This document shows, one piece after another, positions 9,951-17,061 of a DNA stretch of 46,621 nucleotides. The notes under the pieces are model-generated. The model ran no database searches and was not told where the DNA came from. It worked only from the letters and a program-made list of their open reading frames with translations. Position 1 is the first letter of the stretch. Each line of letters starts with the position of its first letter. Both the position numbers and the translations under genes were made by a program. The stretch is from a virus, in the IMG/VR virus record IMGVR_UViG_3300042691_021199, positions 1 through 46,621 of that record, one strand, 5' to 3'.

Positions 9951-10469
9951 ATGGAAATTGATGCCTACGGACAAGTTCAAAGAACTGAACAAGAAATCAT
10001 TGATATAATTTTACAAAATCCCGATATTGATATATCGGATTTGTTTCTAATTGACAAAAATGTCGTAGAAAAATTTAATGTGTCCGCTAAAAAGTGTAGT
10101 GTCGATAAAACTGTTTCTATAAAAAATGAAATTTTAGACACGTTAGAAAATTTTGATAAGAAAAATCAAAAAAATTGGTTTATTCCAGAAGAATATTTTG
10201 ATATTAATATTGTAGAACTTCTTTTAGATAAAACTTCTAATGAAGGAGAATATCAAAGAGTTGTATCAGAATTAGAATTATTTTATGAAAAAGACATGAT
10301 TCATATTCTAACAATTGCCATCTATCTAGTGGATGTTTTTAGAAAAAATAATATAGTGTGGGGTGTAGGTAGAGGATCAAGTGTAGCCAGTTATTGTTTA
10401 TTTTTGATAGGATTGCATAAAATAAACAGCTTACAATACAATTTAGACATTCATGAATTTCTAAAATGA
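9951..10469 (+). CDS. Truncated DnaE-like (C-family polymerase) domain protein
   Basis: 172 residues from ATG 9951; a GTG at 9936 would add five residues but lies inside the promoter. The last 70 residues align by eye with the palm entry of bacterial Pol III alpha: a helix E-L-E-L-F-Y-E-K-D-M-I followed by V-G-R-G-S-S-V-A-S-Y and a helix ending L-D-I-H-E-F-L, matching the DnaE pattern GPGRGSGAGS...LFERFL. The protein stops exactly before the P-D-F-D-x-D segment that supplies the catalytic aspartates, so it cannot polymerise DNA alone. The phosphate-binding GRGS loop may bind nucleotide or DNA. Similar short proteins are, to my knowledge, frequent in aquatic T4-like phages; function unknown. 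Confidence 0.55.
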   Translation: MEIDAYGQVQRTEQEIIDIILQNPDIDISDLFLIDKNVVEKFNVSAKKCSVDKTVSIKNEILDTLENFDKKNQKNWFIPEEYFDINIVELLLDKTSNEGEYQRVVSELELFYEKDMIHILTIAIYLVDVFRKNNIVWGVGRGSSVASYCLFLIGLHKINSLQYNLDIHEFLK

Positions 10470-10494
10470 TAAAATAATAAACAAGGAGATTATA

Positions 10495-10797
10495 ATGGTA
10501 AGAAGAATTTATACAACTATGCAAGGAAAACCAATTGATTTTGATAACATTCGTTTGAAAAATGAACTCGTTCCTGCTGTAGGTAACATGAAAGTAAATG
10601 CTAGGGGCGATGAAATCACTCCTGATGGCAACATCCTAAAAAAGAGAGACGATATCGTAGAGCAAAAGGTGCAGGCTGAATTAAAAAACATTCAAAAATT
10701 CGAAGAGGAAGAATTCGGCGGAGATTTGGAAATTACTCCTGAGGAAGCTCAAAAAATTCTTTCTAAAGGAAAAAAGTCTAAATCACAGGAGAAATAA
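10495..10797 (+). CDS. Conserved hypothetical phage protein
   Basis: 100 residues with a strong AAGGAG site 8 bases before ATG. The N-terminus (V-R-R-I-Y-T-T-M-Q-G-K) and the central A-V-G-N-M-K-V-N-A-R-G-D-E-I are strongly patterned and look conserved, while the C-terminal third is a highly charged helix ending in Lys/Ser. No enzyme motif or membrane segment is visible. Similar proteins occur beside structural and chaperonin genes in T4-like aquatic phages. It leads a run of closely spaced genes through GroES and MazG. Function unknown. Confidence 0.5.
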   Translation: MVRRIYTTMQGKPIDFDNIRLKNELVPAVGNMKVNARGDEITPDGNILKKRDDIVEQKVQAELKNIQKFEEEEFGGDLEITPEEAQKILSKGKKSKSQEK

Positions 10798-11169
10798 ATG
10801 AGTCTAATTAAAGGCAATCTTCGTCCTTTACGAGATAATATTTTTGTAAAGAACATGAATTTTGGCGAATCAGTAACAAAAAGTGGTATCGTGCTTACCA
10901 GTGATGATGGAAAAAGCAGTGGGTTACATCCTAGATGGGCCGAAGTATTGTTCATTGGGCCAGAACAACAAGAAGTAGTTCCTGGTCAATGGGTATTGAT
11001 ACAACATGGAAGATGGACTAGGGGTATGGAATACGAAGAAAATGGAGAGCCTATTAAAATTTGGATGGTAGACAACGAAGGAATTTTGTTAGTCAGCGAT
11101 ACGCCACCAGAAGAAGATGCCATGCGTGTTTCAGTTGGTGCAATGAATTTTAATATTCCAGGAGTATAA
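10798..11169 (+). CDS. GroES-like co-chaperonin (gp31-type)
   Basis: 123 residues. The start (L-R-P-L-R-D-N-I-F-V-K) and the pattern S-G-I-V-L-T-S-D followed by W-A-E-V-L-F-I-G-P and V-V-P-G-Q-W-V-L-I match the Cpn10 fold: first strand, mobile loop, roof and P-G-D/Q-W-V strand. T4 encodes gp31, which replaces host GroES so GroEL can fold the major capsid protein; an analogous role is inferred. AGGAG precedes the ATG and the gene abuts its neighbours without gaps. The length is slightly above bacterial GroES (about 97), as for phage versions, with a C-terminal tail of about 20 residues after the core. Confidence 0.75.
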   Translation: MSLIKGNLRPLRDNIFVKNMNFGESVTKSGIVLTSDDGKSSGLHPRWAEVLFIGPEQQEVVPGQWVLIQHGRWTRGMEYEENGEPIKIWMVDNEGILLVSDTPPEEDAMRVSVGAMNFNIPGV

Positions 11170-11553
11170 ATGACTAATCCTTTTAAAGATCAAGCTACAT
11201 TTATGAATGCTTGCAGTCAAACCACTGATGAACCTAATCTGCAACAATATGGCATGTATCTACAACTTATTGAAGAAGAAGCTAACGAATTAGCTGATGC
11301 TATTAAAAATAATGATCCGGTTGAACAACTAGATGCATTAATTGATATTCTTGTTGTTACTATTGGTGCTATTCATAGTATGGGTGCTAATGGTGAGGCT
11401 GCTTGGAACGAAGTAATGCGTACCAACTTTGCTAAGATTGACAAAGATACAGGCAAAGTGCGTAAGCGTGAAGATGGAAAAGTATTAAAACCAGAAGGTT
11501 GGACTCCACCAGAACTTTCACAATTTTTAAAAGTAAAACACAAGGAGATTTAA
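11170..11553 (+). CDS. MazG-like nucleotide pyrophosphohydrolase
   Basis: 127 residues. It has the all-alpha NTP pyrophosphatase signature: E-E-E-A-N-E (35-40) and D-A-L-I-D (55-59), the metal-binding E-E-x-x-E and E/D-x-x-x-D pairs. The C-terminal part (A-W-N-E-V-M-R-T-N-F-A-K, then G-K-V and P-E-G-W) is typical of the phage MazG/PRA-PH-like subgroup. Such enzymes hydrolyse NTPs, dNTPs or (in proposals for cyanophage) alarmones to the monophosphate, shifting the infected cell's nucleotide pool. Coupled directly after the GroES gene and before a membrane protein gene. Substrate cannot be told from sequence. Confidence 0.75.
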   Translation: MTNPFKDQATFMNACSQTTDEPNLQQYGMYLQLIEEEANELADAIKNNDPVEQLDALIDILVVTIGAIHSMGANGEAAWNEVMRTNFAKIDKDTGKVRKREDGKVLKPEGWTPPELSQFLKVKHKEI

Positions 11554-12225
11554 ATGTTTGCTACATCAACATATCGTACTGCTTCTGAAATTAATGAAGC
11601 TATGGGCAGAGTTTATCAGCATATGAGTATTGCAATTATTACTAGTATGATTGTAAGTTATTTTGTTGGTAGTACTCCTGCGTTGTTAGAATTCTTTTTT
11701 ACAGGTATTATCAAATGGGTAGTAATTTTTGCTCCATTGGTAGCTATCCTAGGTATGACTTTTGCCAGTGAAAAATTGGACAAAACAGGATTACAATTGT
11801 TCCTACATGGATTTGCTGGACTAATGGGACTTAGTTTTGCTACAATTTTTGCAGTGTTTACCATGGGCAGTATTTTTACTGCATTCATGGGGGCCGCAGT
11901 ACTTTTTAGTGTTATGAGTTTTTATGGTTACTTTACTAAACGAGATTTAAGCGGATTAGGATCTTTTTTATTTGTAGGATTGATCGCTATTGTTATTGCT
12001 AGTATAATCAATATTTTTATCGGTAGCACACTAATGCAAATGGTCATTTCTGCCGTAGCCATTATAATATTTTTAGGATTAACGGCATATGACACGCAAA
12101 GAATTAGAGAAATGGTTAGCAGTGATGGTGATGGAAGGGAGGAAGTTTTGGGTGCGCTTAGTTTATACCTAAACTTCATTAATTTATTTTTAAGTCTATT
12201 GCAACTTTTTGGTGATAGGCGATAA
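11554..12225 (+). CDS. BAX inhibitor-1 / YccA-family membrane protein
   Basis: 223 residues with about seven hydrophobic segments between residues 22 and 215. The C-terminal block, L-T-A-Y-D-T-Q-R-I-R-E-M then A-L-S-L-Y-L-N-F-I-N-L-F, is the hallmark of the Bax1-I (TMBIM, YbhL/YccA) family, as is the central F-M-G-A-A-V-L-F-S-V-M-S. Bacterial YccA binds and restrains the FtsH protease; other members are pH-gated calcium leak channels. The phage copy is full length and keeps the conserved D-T-Q motif. AAGGAG lies 8 bases before ATG. A role in protecting phage proteins from FtsH or in membrane calcium control is inference. Confidence 0.8.
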   Translation: MFATSTYRTASEINEAMGRVYQHMSIAIITSMIVSYFVGSTPALLEFFFTGIIKWVVIFAPLVAILGMTFASEKLDKTGLQLFLHGFAGLMGLSFATIFAVFTMGSIFTAFMGAAVLFSVMSFYGYFTKRDLSGLGSFLFVGLIAIVIASIINIFIGSTLMQMVISAVAIIIFLGLTAYDTQRIREMVSSDGDGREEVLGALSLYLNFINLFLSLLQLFGDRR

Positions 12226-12235
12226 CAAGGAAAAT

Positions 12236-12439
12236 ATGAGAAAAGAATTATTGGACGCACTCAGAGTGCATTTTTCGGGGCATATAATTAAACATAAAAT
12301 GAATGTTGAAGTTATGCTAAACAACCCAATGGCTATACATGATCATACTGATTGGATGACTGCTGTAGAAAACGAGATTACACATATTGCCGAATATGAA
12401 GATAAACTCGAAGTTTTAAACAAACATTTTTTAAAGTAA
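12236..12439 (+). CDS. Conserved small phage protein
   Basis: 67 residues from ATG 12236, preceded by AAGGA at 5 bases; the frame extends upstream into the previous gene but that start has no ribosome site. It is a helical acidic protein with K-H-K-M-N-V-E-V-M-L-N-N-P and a second helix E-N-E-I-T-H-I-A-E-Y-E-D-K-L, a recognisable repeating theme in T4-like phage genomes. No catalytic motif. Function unknown. Confidence 0.5.
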   Translation: MRKELLDALRVHFSGHIIKHKMNVEVMLNNPMAIHDHTDWMTAVENEITHIAEYEDKLEVLNKHFLK

Positions 12440-12440
12440 T

Positions 12441-12626
12441 ATGAGTAAGGGATCCAGACCTAGACCATATAGTGTAACGCAGAATCAATTTTCTAAAAAC
12501 TGGGATAACATATTCAAAAAAGATGTTACGACACCCGAAGAATGTGATATTCCAGTTTTAGAAAATGAAGAGATGTGGGCACAACGAGTTATTGACGAAC
12601 ATCAATCTAAGGAAAATAAAAAATGA
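12441..12626 (+). CDS. Small hypothetical phage protein
   Basis: 61 residues, starting one base after the previous stop. The N-terminus S-K-G-S-R-P-R-P-Y-S-V followed by F-S-K-N-W-D-N-I-F resembles a widespread family of tiny phage proteins of unknown function. The remainder is acidic. It overlaps the cytidylyltransferase gene by ATGA. No further features. Confidence 0.45.
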   Translation: MSKGSRPRPYSVTQNQFSKNWDNIFKKDVTTPEECDIPVLENEEMWAQRVIDEHQSKENKK

Positions 12627-13048
12627 GGATAGGTTTTACTTGTTCTTCATTTGATTTATTTCATGCCGGACATGTAATGATGCTTGAAGAAGCAAAAAAA
12701 CAATGTGATTTCTTAATAGTAGGATTACAAACTGATCCTACTATTGACCGTCCAAATGAAAAAAATGTGCCAGTCCAAGGTGTATTTGAAAGATTTATTC
12801 AACTCAAAGCCTGCAAATTTGTTGATCAAATTGTTCCTTATGCTACAGAAAAAGAACTCGTAGACATATTGCTCTGTTATCCTATAGATGTTAGAATATT
12901 AGGTGAAGAATATGAAATTAAAGAATTTACAGGAAAATACGAGTGTATCAATAAAGGTATTGAATTTTATTTTAATAAACGGGGACATTCTTTTTCCACA
13001 ACTGAACTTAGATATCGAGTAGAAAATGCAAATAAAAACACGAGATGA
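12623..13048 (+). CDS. Cytidylyltransferase-like protein (TagD/HIGH superfamily)
   Basis: 141 residues, coupled by ATGA to the gene before. H-A-G-H at 14-17 is the nucleotidyltransferase HxGH motif, R58-P59 starts a typical loop, and S-F-S-T-T-E-L near 126-132 corresponds to the R-x-x-G-I-S-T-T signature of glycerol-3-phosphate cytidylyltransferases (here K-R-G-H-S-F-S-T-T). The family joins CTP to a phosphorylated alcohol to give a CDP-activated product. In a phage with a Gram-negative host, teichoic acid synthesis is unlikely; activation of a sugar or alcohol for surface or DNA modification is possible. Length is near the 130-residue family norm. Confidence 0.7.
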   Translation: MRIGFTCSSFDLFHAGHVMMLEEAKKQCDFLIVGLQTDPTIDRPNEKNVPVQGVFERFIQLKACKFVDQIVPYATEKELVDILLCYPIDVRILGEEYEIKEFTGKYECINKGIEFYFNKRGHSFSTTELRYRVENANKNTR

Positions 13049-13244
13049 AATCATTACTTCAATGTGTTACACCTACAGACACGATTTTGGTCTAAACAAA
13101 GAACAAAACGCATATCCTTTTCAGGCAGGTATGACTCAAGAAGATCGCGAAAGTCTATGGAGACAAATGGCACAAATTTTTGACAATGATATTCATCCTT
13201 ATATGGATTTTAAAAATGAAACTCCTCAAGGAAATATAAAATGA
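13026..13244 (+). CDS. Conserved hypothetical phage protein
   Basis: 72 residues, overlapping the previous gene by 23 bases and the next by 4. The sequence T-R-D-E-I-I-T-S-M-C-Y-T-Y-R-H-D-F-G-L and Q-E-D-R-E-S-L-W-R-Q-M-A-Q-I-F-D-N-D-I is strongly patterned, and I recall similar short genes just upstream of gp44-type genes in aquatic T4-like phages. No enzymatic motif. The tight overlap with gp44 suggests coupled translation. Confidence 0.5.
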   Translation: MQIKTRDEIITSMCYTYRHDFGLNKEQNAYPFQAGMTQEDRESLWRQMAQIFDNDIHPYMDFKNETPQGNIK

Positions 13245-14164
13245 AAGAATTATGGGTAGAAAAATATCGTCCTAAAAAAGTAGATGGGTATGTTTTTAGG
13301 GACAACAATCAAAAAAGTCAAGTTCAATCTTGGATTAAAGATGGTAGTATTCCACATCTTTTGCTTAGTGGTAGTCCGGGAATTGGCAAAACTACTATGG
13401 CAAAGATGCTACTTCATGAATTGGAAATTCCAGAATATGATATTCTTGAAATTAATGCTAGTAGAGAACGTGGTATTGGGGAAGTAAGAGAACGTATTAC
13501 TAATTTTATCAGTATGATGCCATTTGGTCCTTTTAAAGTAGTATTATTAGACGAGGCAGACTATTTGACTCCGGAAGCGCAGGCAGCTATGCGTGGAGTT
13601 ATGGAAGAATACGCTGGTACTAGTAGATTTATTTTAACGTGCAATCATCCGAATCAAATTATTCCAGCAATACACAGTCGCTGTCAAAGTTTTCACTTTG
13701 AGAAAATTGATCAGACAGAATTTACAGCTAGAGCAGCCACAATTTTAGTTGAAGAAAACATTGAATTTGATCTAGATACTTTAGATACATACATCAAAGT
13801 AACATATCCTGATCTAAGAAAATGTATTAATCTTGTACAGCAAAACTGCAGAGACGGAAAATTATTAGCTCCAGAAAAGTCTGATGCAGGTATGCAGGAT
13901 TGGAAAATTAAAATGGTAGAGATGTTCAAAGCCCGACAAATATCTAAAGCAAGAAAAATTATTTGTGAAAACTCCAGACCAGAAGAAATTGAGGGCATTT
14001 TCCGTTGGTTGTATGACAATGTAGCATTGTTCAGTGATGACGAAGTAATTCAAGATGAAGCTATTATTATCATAAAACAAGGTATGGTGGATCATACATT
14101 GATCGCAGACCCTGAAATTAACCTTAGTGCAACTTTAATAAAACTTAATAAAATTTGTAAATGA
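13241..14164 (+). CDS. 44: Clamp loader large subunit, gp44-like AAA+ ATPase
   Basis: 307 residues. E-K-Y-R-P (7-11), Walker A G-S-P-G-I-G-K-T (44-51), Walker B L-L-D-E-A-D (102-107) and the S-R-C motif (146-148) that supplies the arginine finger identify an RFC/gp44-type clamp loader ATPase. It would open the gp45 clamp (encoded here at 40730) and load it on primed DNA for gp43. AAGGA precedes the ATG. T4 gp44 is 319 residues, so the size fits. A gp62 small subunit gene is not seen in this window; the next gene does not resemble it. Confidence 0.9.
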   Translation: MKELWVEKYRPKKVDGYVFRDNNQKSQVQSWIKDGSIPHLLLSGSPGIGKTTMAKMLLHELEIPEYDILEINASRERGIGEVRERITNFISMMPFGPFKVVLLDEADYLTPEAQAAMRGVMEEYAGTSRFILTCNHPNQIIPAIHSRCQSFHFEKIDQTEFTARAATILVEENIEFDLDTLDTYIKVTYPDLRKCINLVQQNCRDGKLLAPEKSDAGMQDWKIKMVEMFKARQISKARKIICENSRPEEIEGIFRWLYDNVALFSDDEVIQDEAIIIIKQGMVDHTLIADPEINLSATLIKLNKICK

Positions 14165-14182
14165 TTACTCTTAAATTTATCC

Positions 14183-14485
14183 GTGCTTAAGAAAAAGTTA
14201 TTAACTGATAGAGATGGAGATCTTGCAGATCGGATAATGGAAGAAAAAATCAAAGAATTAGCCAATGAGATGGACAGAGAAATTCTTTGGAATATGCTTG
14301 AGTCTCTTGGCTGGAAAAGAGTTATACTACCACATCTATATTCTATCGAGGATTTAAAAGAAATTCATTCTTGGATTGATAATAATATTATTGGATCTTA
14401 TGAAAAAAATAGGAGAGATTTTATCTTTGAAAGCAAAAAAGATGCTACTTGGTTCGCTTTAAGGTGGATAGAAAAAGTTGACTAA
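14183..14485 (+). CDS. Conserved hypothetical phage protein
   Basis: About 100 residues if the GTG at 14183 is used; an internal ATG at 14237 would give a shorter product, and no clear ribosome site decides. The core, L-G-W-K-R-V-x-L-P followed by I-x-x-W-I-D-N-N and a C-terminal F-I-F-E-S-K-K-D-A-x-W-F-A-L-R-W, is a pattern seen in small proteins of T4-like phages. It follows gp44, where T4 carries gp62, but has no similarity I can see to gp62. Ends in an 8-base overlap with the next gene. Confidence 0.5.
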   Translation: MLKKKLLTDRDGDLADRIMEEKIKELANEMDREILWNMLESLGWKRVILPHLYSIEDLKEIHSWIDNNIIGSYEKNRRDFIFESKKDATWFALRWIEKVD

Positions 14486-14948
14486 GAAAACTAAAAATTC
14501 TGCTAAAGGAAGAAATAGTTATGATTCTGAAATAGGAAATACTATTGTACCTTTTTTCAATCGCAATATCACACCTTACCCTACAGAGGCAGGTGCTCCT
14601 AAATTTGATCTAATCCCAGTAACTAAACAAAAAGATATAATGATTAATCATGCTAGGATGTATGCTCAGCAGGAATATGATCGTATTATGGAATTAGTTA
14701 CTGTATTACAAAAACAAGCAGCTGATATTAAGAGAAGATTAGATGTTACTGATGCTGTACACTCTGCAGAATACCAATTTCAAGTGGTCATGGGACAAAG
14801 TTATTGGTTAGTGTGGGATCAAAGAAAAAATAAAACACTATTAGTTCATCACGGACCCAATGATTGGAGTTCAGGTCCGCCTGTAGATTACGTGTACCAA
14901 ACTAAAGTAAGGTACATGGGCGACCATACTTGGATGGAAGTAGAATAA
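14478..14948 (+). CDS. DUF2452-like conserved phage protein
   Basis: 156 residues with a TTG start at 14478 overlapping the previous gene by 8 bases. The phrase P-V-T-K-Q-K-D-I-M, a long amphipathic helix, then H-H-G-P-N-D-W and the C-terminal Y-M-G-D-H-T-W-M-E-V fit the family I know as DUF2452 (identification from memory). The N-terminal 25 residues are basic and probably disordered. Function is unknown. Its stop codon lies inside the stem of the bidirectional terminator. Confidence 0.6.
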   Translation: MTKKTKNSAKGRNSYDSEIGNTIVPFFNRNITPYPTEAGAPKFDLIPVTKQKDIMINHARMYAQQEYDRIMELVTVLQKQAADIKRRLDVTDAVHSAEYQFQVVMGQSYWLVWDQRKNKTLLVHHGPNDWSSGPPVDYVYQTKVRYMGDHTWMEVE

Positions 14949-14969
14949 AGGGGCAATTCGCCCCTTTAT
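14945..14969. terminator. Bidirectional rho-independent terminator
   Basis: A perfect 10-bp stem ATAAAGGGGC / GCCCCTTTAT with an AATTC loop lies between convergent genes. T-rich flanks on both strands suit termination in both directions. The plus-strand stop codon (14946-14948) is part of the stem. Confidence 0.8.
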
Positions 14970-14970
14970 T

Positions 14971-15696
14971 TTATGCCTGATTGTCTCCGTATATCCGTAA
15001 AATTTCCTTTACAGCCTCATGTCTTTCGATGTCTTTAACATCGAATTGTACCATGTCAACAGATTTTTTAGAATTAGTGTTTTGAAACTTTTCTATAAAA
15101 TCTAAAAGGCCGTTTGCAGATGGTCTGTCAGCTTGTTGCAGGTCGCCGGTAACCGCCATCTTGCTATTTTCGCCTAATCTAGTCAATAACATCTTCATTT
15201 GACTAGGTGTTGCATTTTGCATTTCGTCAGCTATTATGAAACTGTTTTTGAATGTCCTCCCTCTCATATATGCCAATGGACTGATTTCTAATATTCCGTC
15301 ATCCATCATCCTAGCTATTTCATGAGTTGAATAGTACTCTTCAAAAACATCGAAAATTGGCCTAGTCCACGGGGCCATCTTTTCATTTAATGTTCCTGGA
15401 AGAAACCCATGTTCCTCATCCACACTGACTGCGGGTCTCGTAATGACTATTTTTTCGACAGTTTGCTCTTGCAATGATTTTATAGCCATCTGAACACCCA
15501 ACAGAGTTTTACCCGTGCCCGCTGGGCCGATAGCAAATATAATGTGTTTTCGTGGGTTTTTAAGTAAATCTAGGTAAGTTTCCTGCGTTAAACTGCGTGG
15601 AACTATATGGACTTGACGCTTTTTTTGCTGATATTGTTTAATATCAATTAAGTTTGCTTGAGAATTTTGACGTTCTCTATGTTTCGCTCTTGACAA
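14971..15696 (-). CDS. phoH: PhoH-like ATPase
   Basis: 241 residues if translation starts at TTG 15696. AGGAGG sits 6 bases upstream of that TTG, whereas the upstream in-frame ATG (15726) has no ribosome site and lies only 3 bases from a late-promoter core. The protein has Walker A G-P-A-G-T-G-K-T, the I-A-D-E-M-Q-N Walker B and a downstream T-G-D-L-Q-Q motif, all typical of PhoH. PhoH-like proteins are P-loop ATPases, common in marine phages; links to phosphate stress or RNA metabolism are known for host versions but the phage role is unsettled. It is the only convincing minus-strand gene here. Confidence 0.85.
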   Translation of the reverse strand: MSRAKHRERQNSQANLIDIKQYQQKKRQVHIVPRSLTQETYLDLLKNPRKHIIFAIGPAGTGKTLLGVQMAIKSLQEQTVEKIVITRPAVSVDEEHGFLPGTLNEKMAPWTRPIFDVFEEYYSTHEIARMMDDGILEISPLAYMRGRTFKNSFIIADEMQNATPSQMKMLLTRLGENSKMAVTGDLQQADRPSANGLLDFIEKFQNTNSKKSVDMVQFDVKDIERHEAVKEILRIYGDNQA

Positions 15697-15729
15697 TGAA
15701 CACCTCCTTGTTAAAGCGACCTGCATAGA

Positions 15730-15735
15730 TATTTA
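15730..15735 (-). promoter_or_regulatory. Putative late promoter for phoH
   Basis: On the minus strand the sequence reads GTTAAATATCT, matching the TAAATA late core. The predicted start is near 15724, giving a leader of about 28 bases that contains the AGGAGG site of the TTG start. Confidence 0.4.
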
Positions 15736-15778
15736 ACCGAGTGTTAAAAAACCTAGCTCATATACCCAAATTTTTTGC

Positions 15779-15784
15779 TAAATA
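15779..15784 (+). promoter_or_regulatory. Putative late promoter (TAAATA)
   Basis: GCTAAATATTG in the divergent gap between phoH and the 15804 gene; predicted start near 15790. Together with the minus-strand motif it makes a back-to-back late promoter pair. Confidence 0.4.
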
Positions 15785-15803
15785 TTGATGAGGACTTTAA
15801 ACC

Positions 15804-16328
15804 ATGCTAGATATTATTGACGTTATTAAAAACACCAAAGAAATTTATGGGGCAAACAGCACATTAAGCATCTTAAAGGATTTTGAACGTGTATTAGACG
15901 AGCTTGACATGTACGTGTTTGAAAATTGGGAAGATGGCGAGTTGGTCGAAGGACCGATCGTGAACAGATATACTGTTAAATGTACATTTATGTGGCCCGC
16001 AGATAAAGCGCCAAATCCGGATGGTGCAAAAAAGTTAACAGACTATGACTGTGTCGTTACTTACAGAAAAGATAAACTTTTAGAACCTAGAAAAATTGTA
16101 AATCCAGATGACTATCGCCCAGGTAGTAAAAAAGGAAAAATAGATGAAAAATTAGTTTGGTTAGTTTCCATCACGATTCCTAAAAAACTGATGCAAGACA
16201 TTTATCAAGGTTATGTTAAAAAAGAAAACGAAAAAATGTCTGACGATATGAGACAATCAAGTATTAACAGCAACGTGATGCCTGACGCAAACGTAAGCCA
16301 AAATGAAGAGGTGAGTCAGGATGCTTAA
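15804..16328 (+). CDS. Hypothetical phage protein
   Basis: 174 residues, starting ATG 10 bases after GAGGA. The first 45 residues are helical and the middle carries a charged beta-rich stretch with N-P-D-D-Y-R-P-G-S-K-K-G-K, followed by a strand V-W-L-V-S-I-T-I-P-K-K-L-M. The C-terminal 35 residues are low complexity (Asn/Ser/Asp/Gln). It forms an operon with the next gene (8-base overlap) just ahead of the lysis genes. I recognise no family. The late-type promoter suggests expression with structural and lysis genes. Confidence 0.45.
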   Translation: MLDIIDVIKNTKEIYGANSTLSILKDFERVLDELDMYVFENWEDGELVEGPIVNRYTVKCTFMWPADKAPNPDGAKKLTDYDCVVTYRKDKLLEPRKIVNPDDYRPGSKKGKIDEKLVWLVSITIPKKLMQDIYQGYVKKENEKMSDDMRQSSINSNVMPDANVSQNEEVSQDA

Positions 16329-17052
16329 GAAATTAAATGAGGGACTACGGGCAAAAGATTTAGAAGGGTTTGTGACCTCAACCTTTCTCATCGATACCTA
16401 TAAAAGTAAAATGGGAGAAGATAGAGATGTTGCTGTTCTAAGTTTCAGAGTAGCAGATAGACTACCTGCTCTAGATCTTATGGAATTCGTAGAAAGAGGT
16501 TATTCTTTTGTATTAGATGCTGATATAAGCAGCGGCGAAGAAAGCGATGGCAAATATTCAGTTTTCGTCGAGATAGAAAGAAATAACGATGTGATAAAAA
16601 ATATTAATCAAATAATTGAAGGTGTTAGTAAACTTACTGGTATCGACGATTGGAGATTTAGATATCATAAAGAAGCAAAGAGTAAATCATATAATTTAGA
16701 AACAATAGCAGAAACAATGCCATCAACTCCAGAAAAATATGACTTATTCTTAAATGAGACAAGAAATAGTTTAGTAAAAGATTTTTTTAATGACGTAATG
16801 TACGACGATGTTGTTGTTAACGAAAATATTATTACACTATATAGACCATTTACAGATGGCCTAAAATTTGAATTACAAAAATTTGATCATTACACAAAAA
16901 TTTTAGATAATTCAAATATTAAATTAGACGAACAATCATCTGCAGAAGTAATGTATCTTAATAAGATATTTGGCAGTTATGACGTTGTAAAAATTGGTGA
17001 TTCATTCATGGTAAAAAAGAATGATCAAGCAATATTAATCAAACCATTATGA
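16321..17052 (+). CDS. Hypothetical phage protein
   Basis: 243 residues with GAGGTGA upstream of ATG, overlapping the preceding gene by 8 bases. The N-terminal half (S-T-F-L-I-D-T-Y, V-A-V-L-S-F-R-V, L-D-L-M-E-F-V-E-R-G-Y-S-F-V-L-D-A-D-I-S) looks like an alternating alpha/beta domain; the second half is rich in Asp and Asn. There is no signal peptide or membrane segment. The pairing with 15804 suggests the two act together, but nothing in the sequence shows how. Confidence 0.45.
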   Translation: MLKKLNEGLRAKDLEGFVTSTFLIDTYKSKMGEDRDVAVLSFRVADRLPALDLMEFVERGYSFVLDADISSGEESDGKYSVFVEIERNNDVIKNINQIIEGVSKLTGIDDWRFRYHKEAKSKSYNLETIAETMPSTPEKYDLFLNETRNSLVKDFFNDVMYDDVVVNENIITLYRPFTDGLKFELQKFDHYTKILDNSNIKLDEQSSAEVMYLNKIFGSYDVVKIGDSFMVKKNDQAILIKPL

Positions 17053-17061
17053 GGTGTATAA

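Noticed and set aside
13284-13487. A 67-codon plus-strand frame within gp44.
   Set aside because: It lies wholly inside the well-supported gp44 gene in another frame, without a ribosome site.
14161-14190. Nine-codon ATG frame directly after gp44 (M-I-T-L-K-F-I-R-A).
   Set aside because: It overlaps the next gene's start and is too short to support; it could be a remnant or a coupling device, but nothing shows it is translated.
14183-14485. Clamp loader small subunit gp62 by position after gp44.
   Set aside because: The sequence shows none of the gp62 pattern I know and is only about 100 residues.
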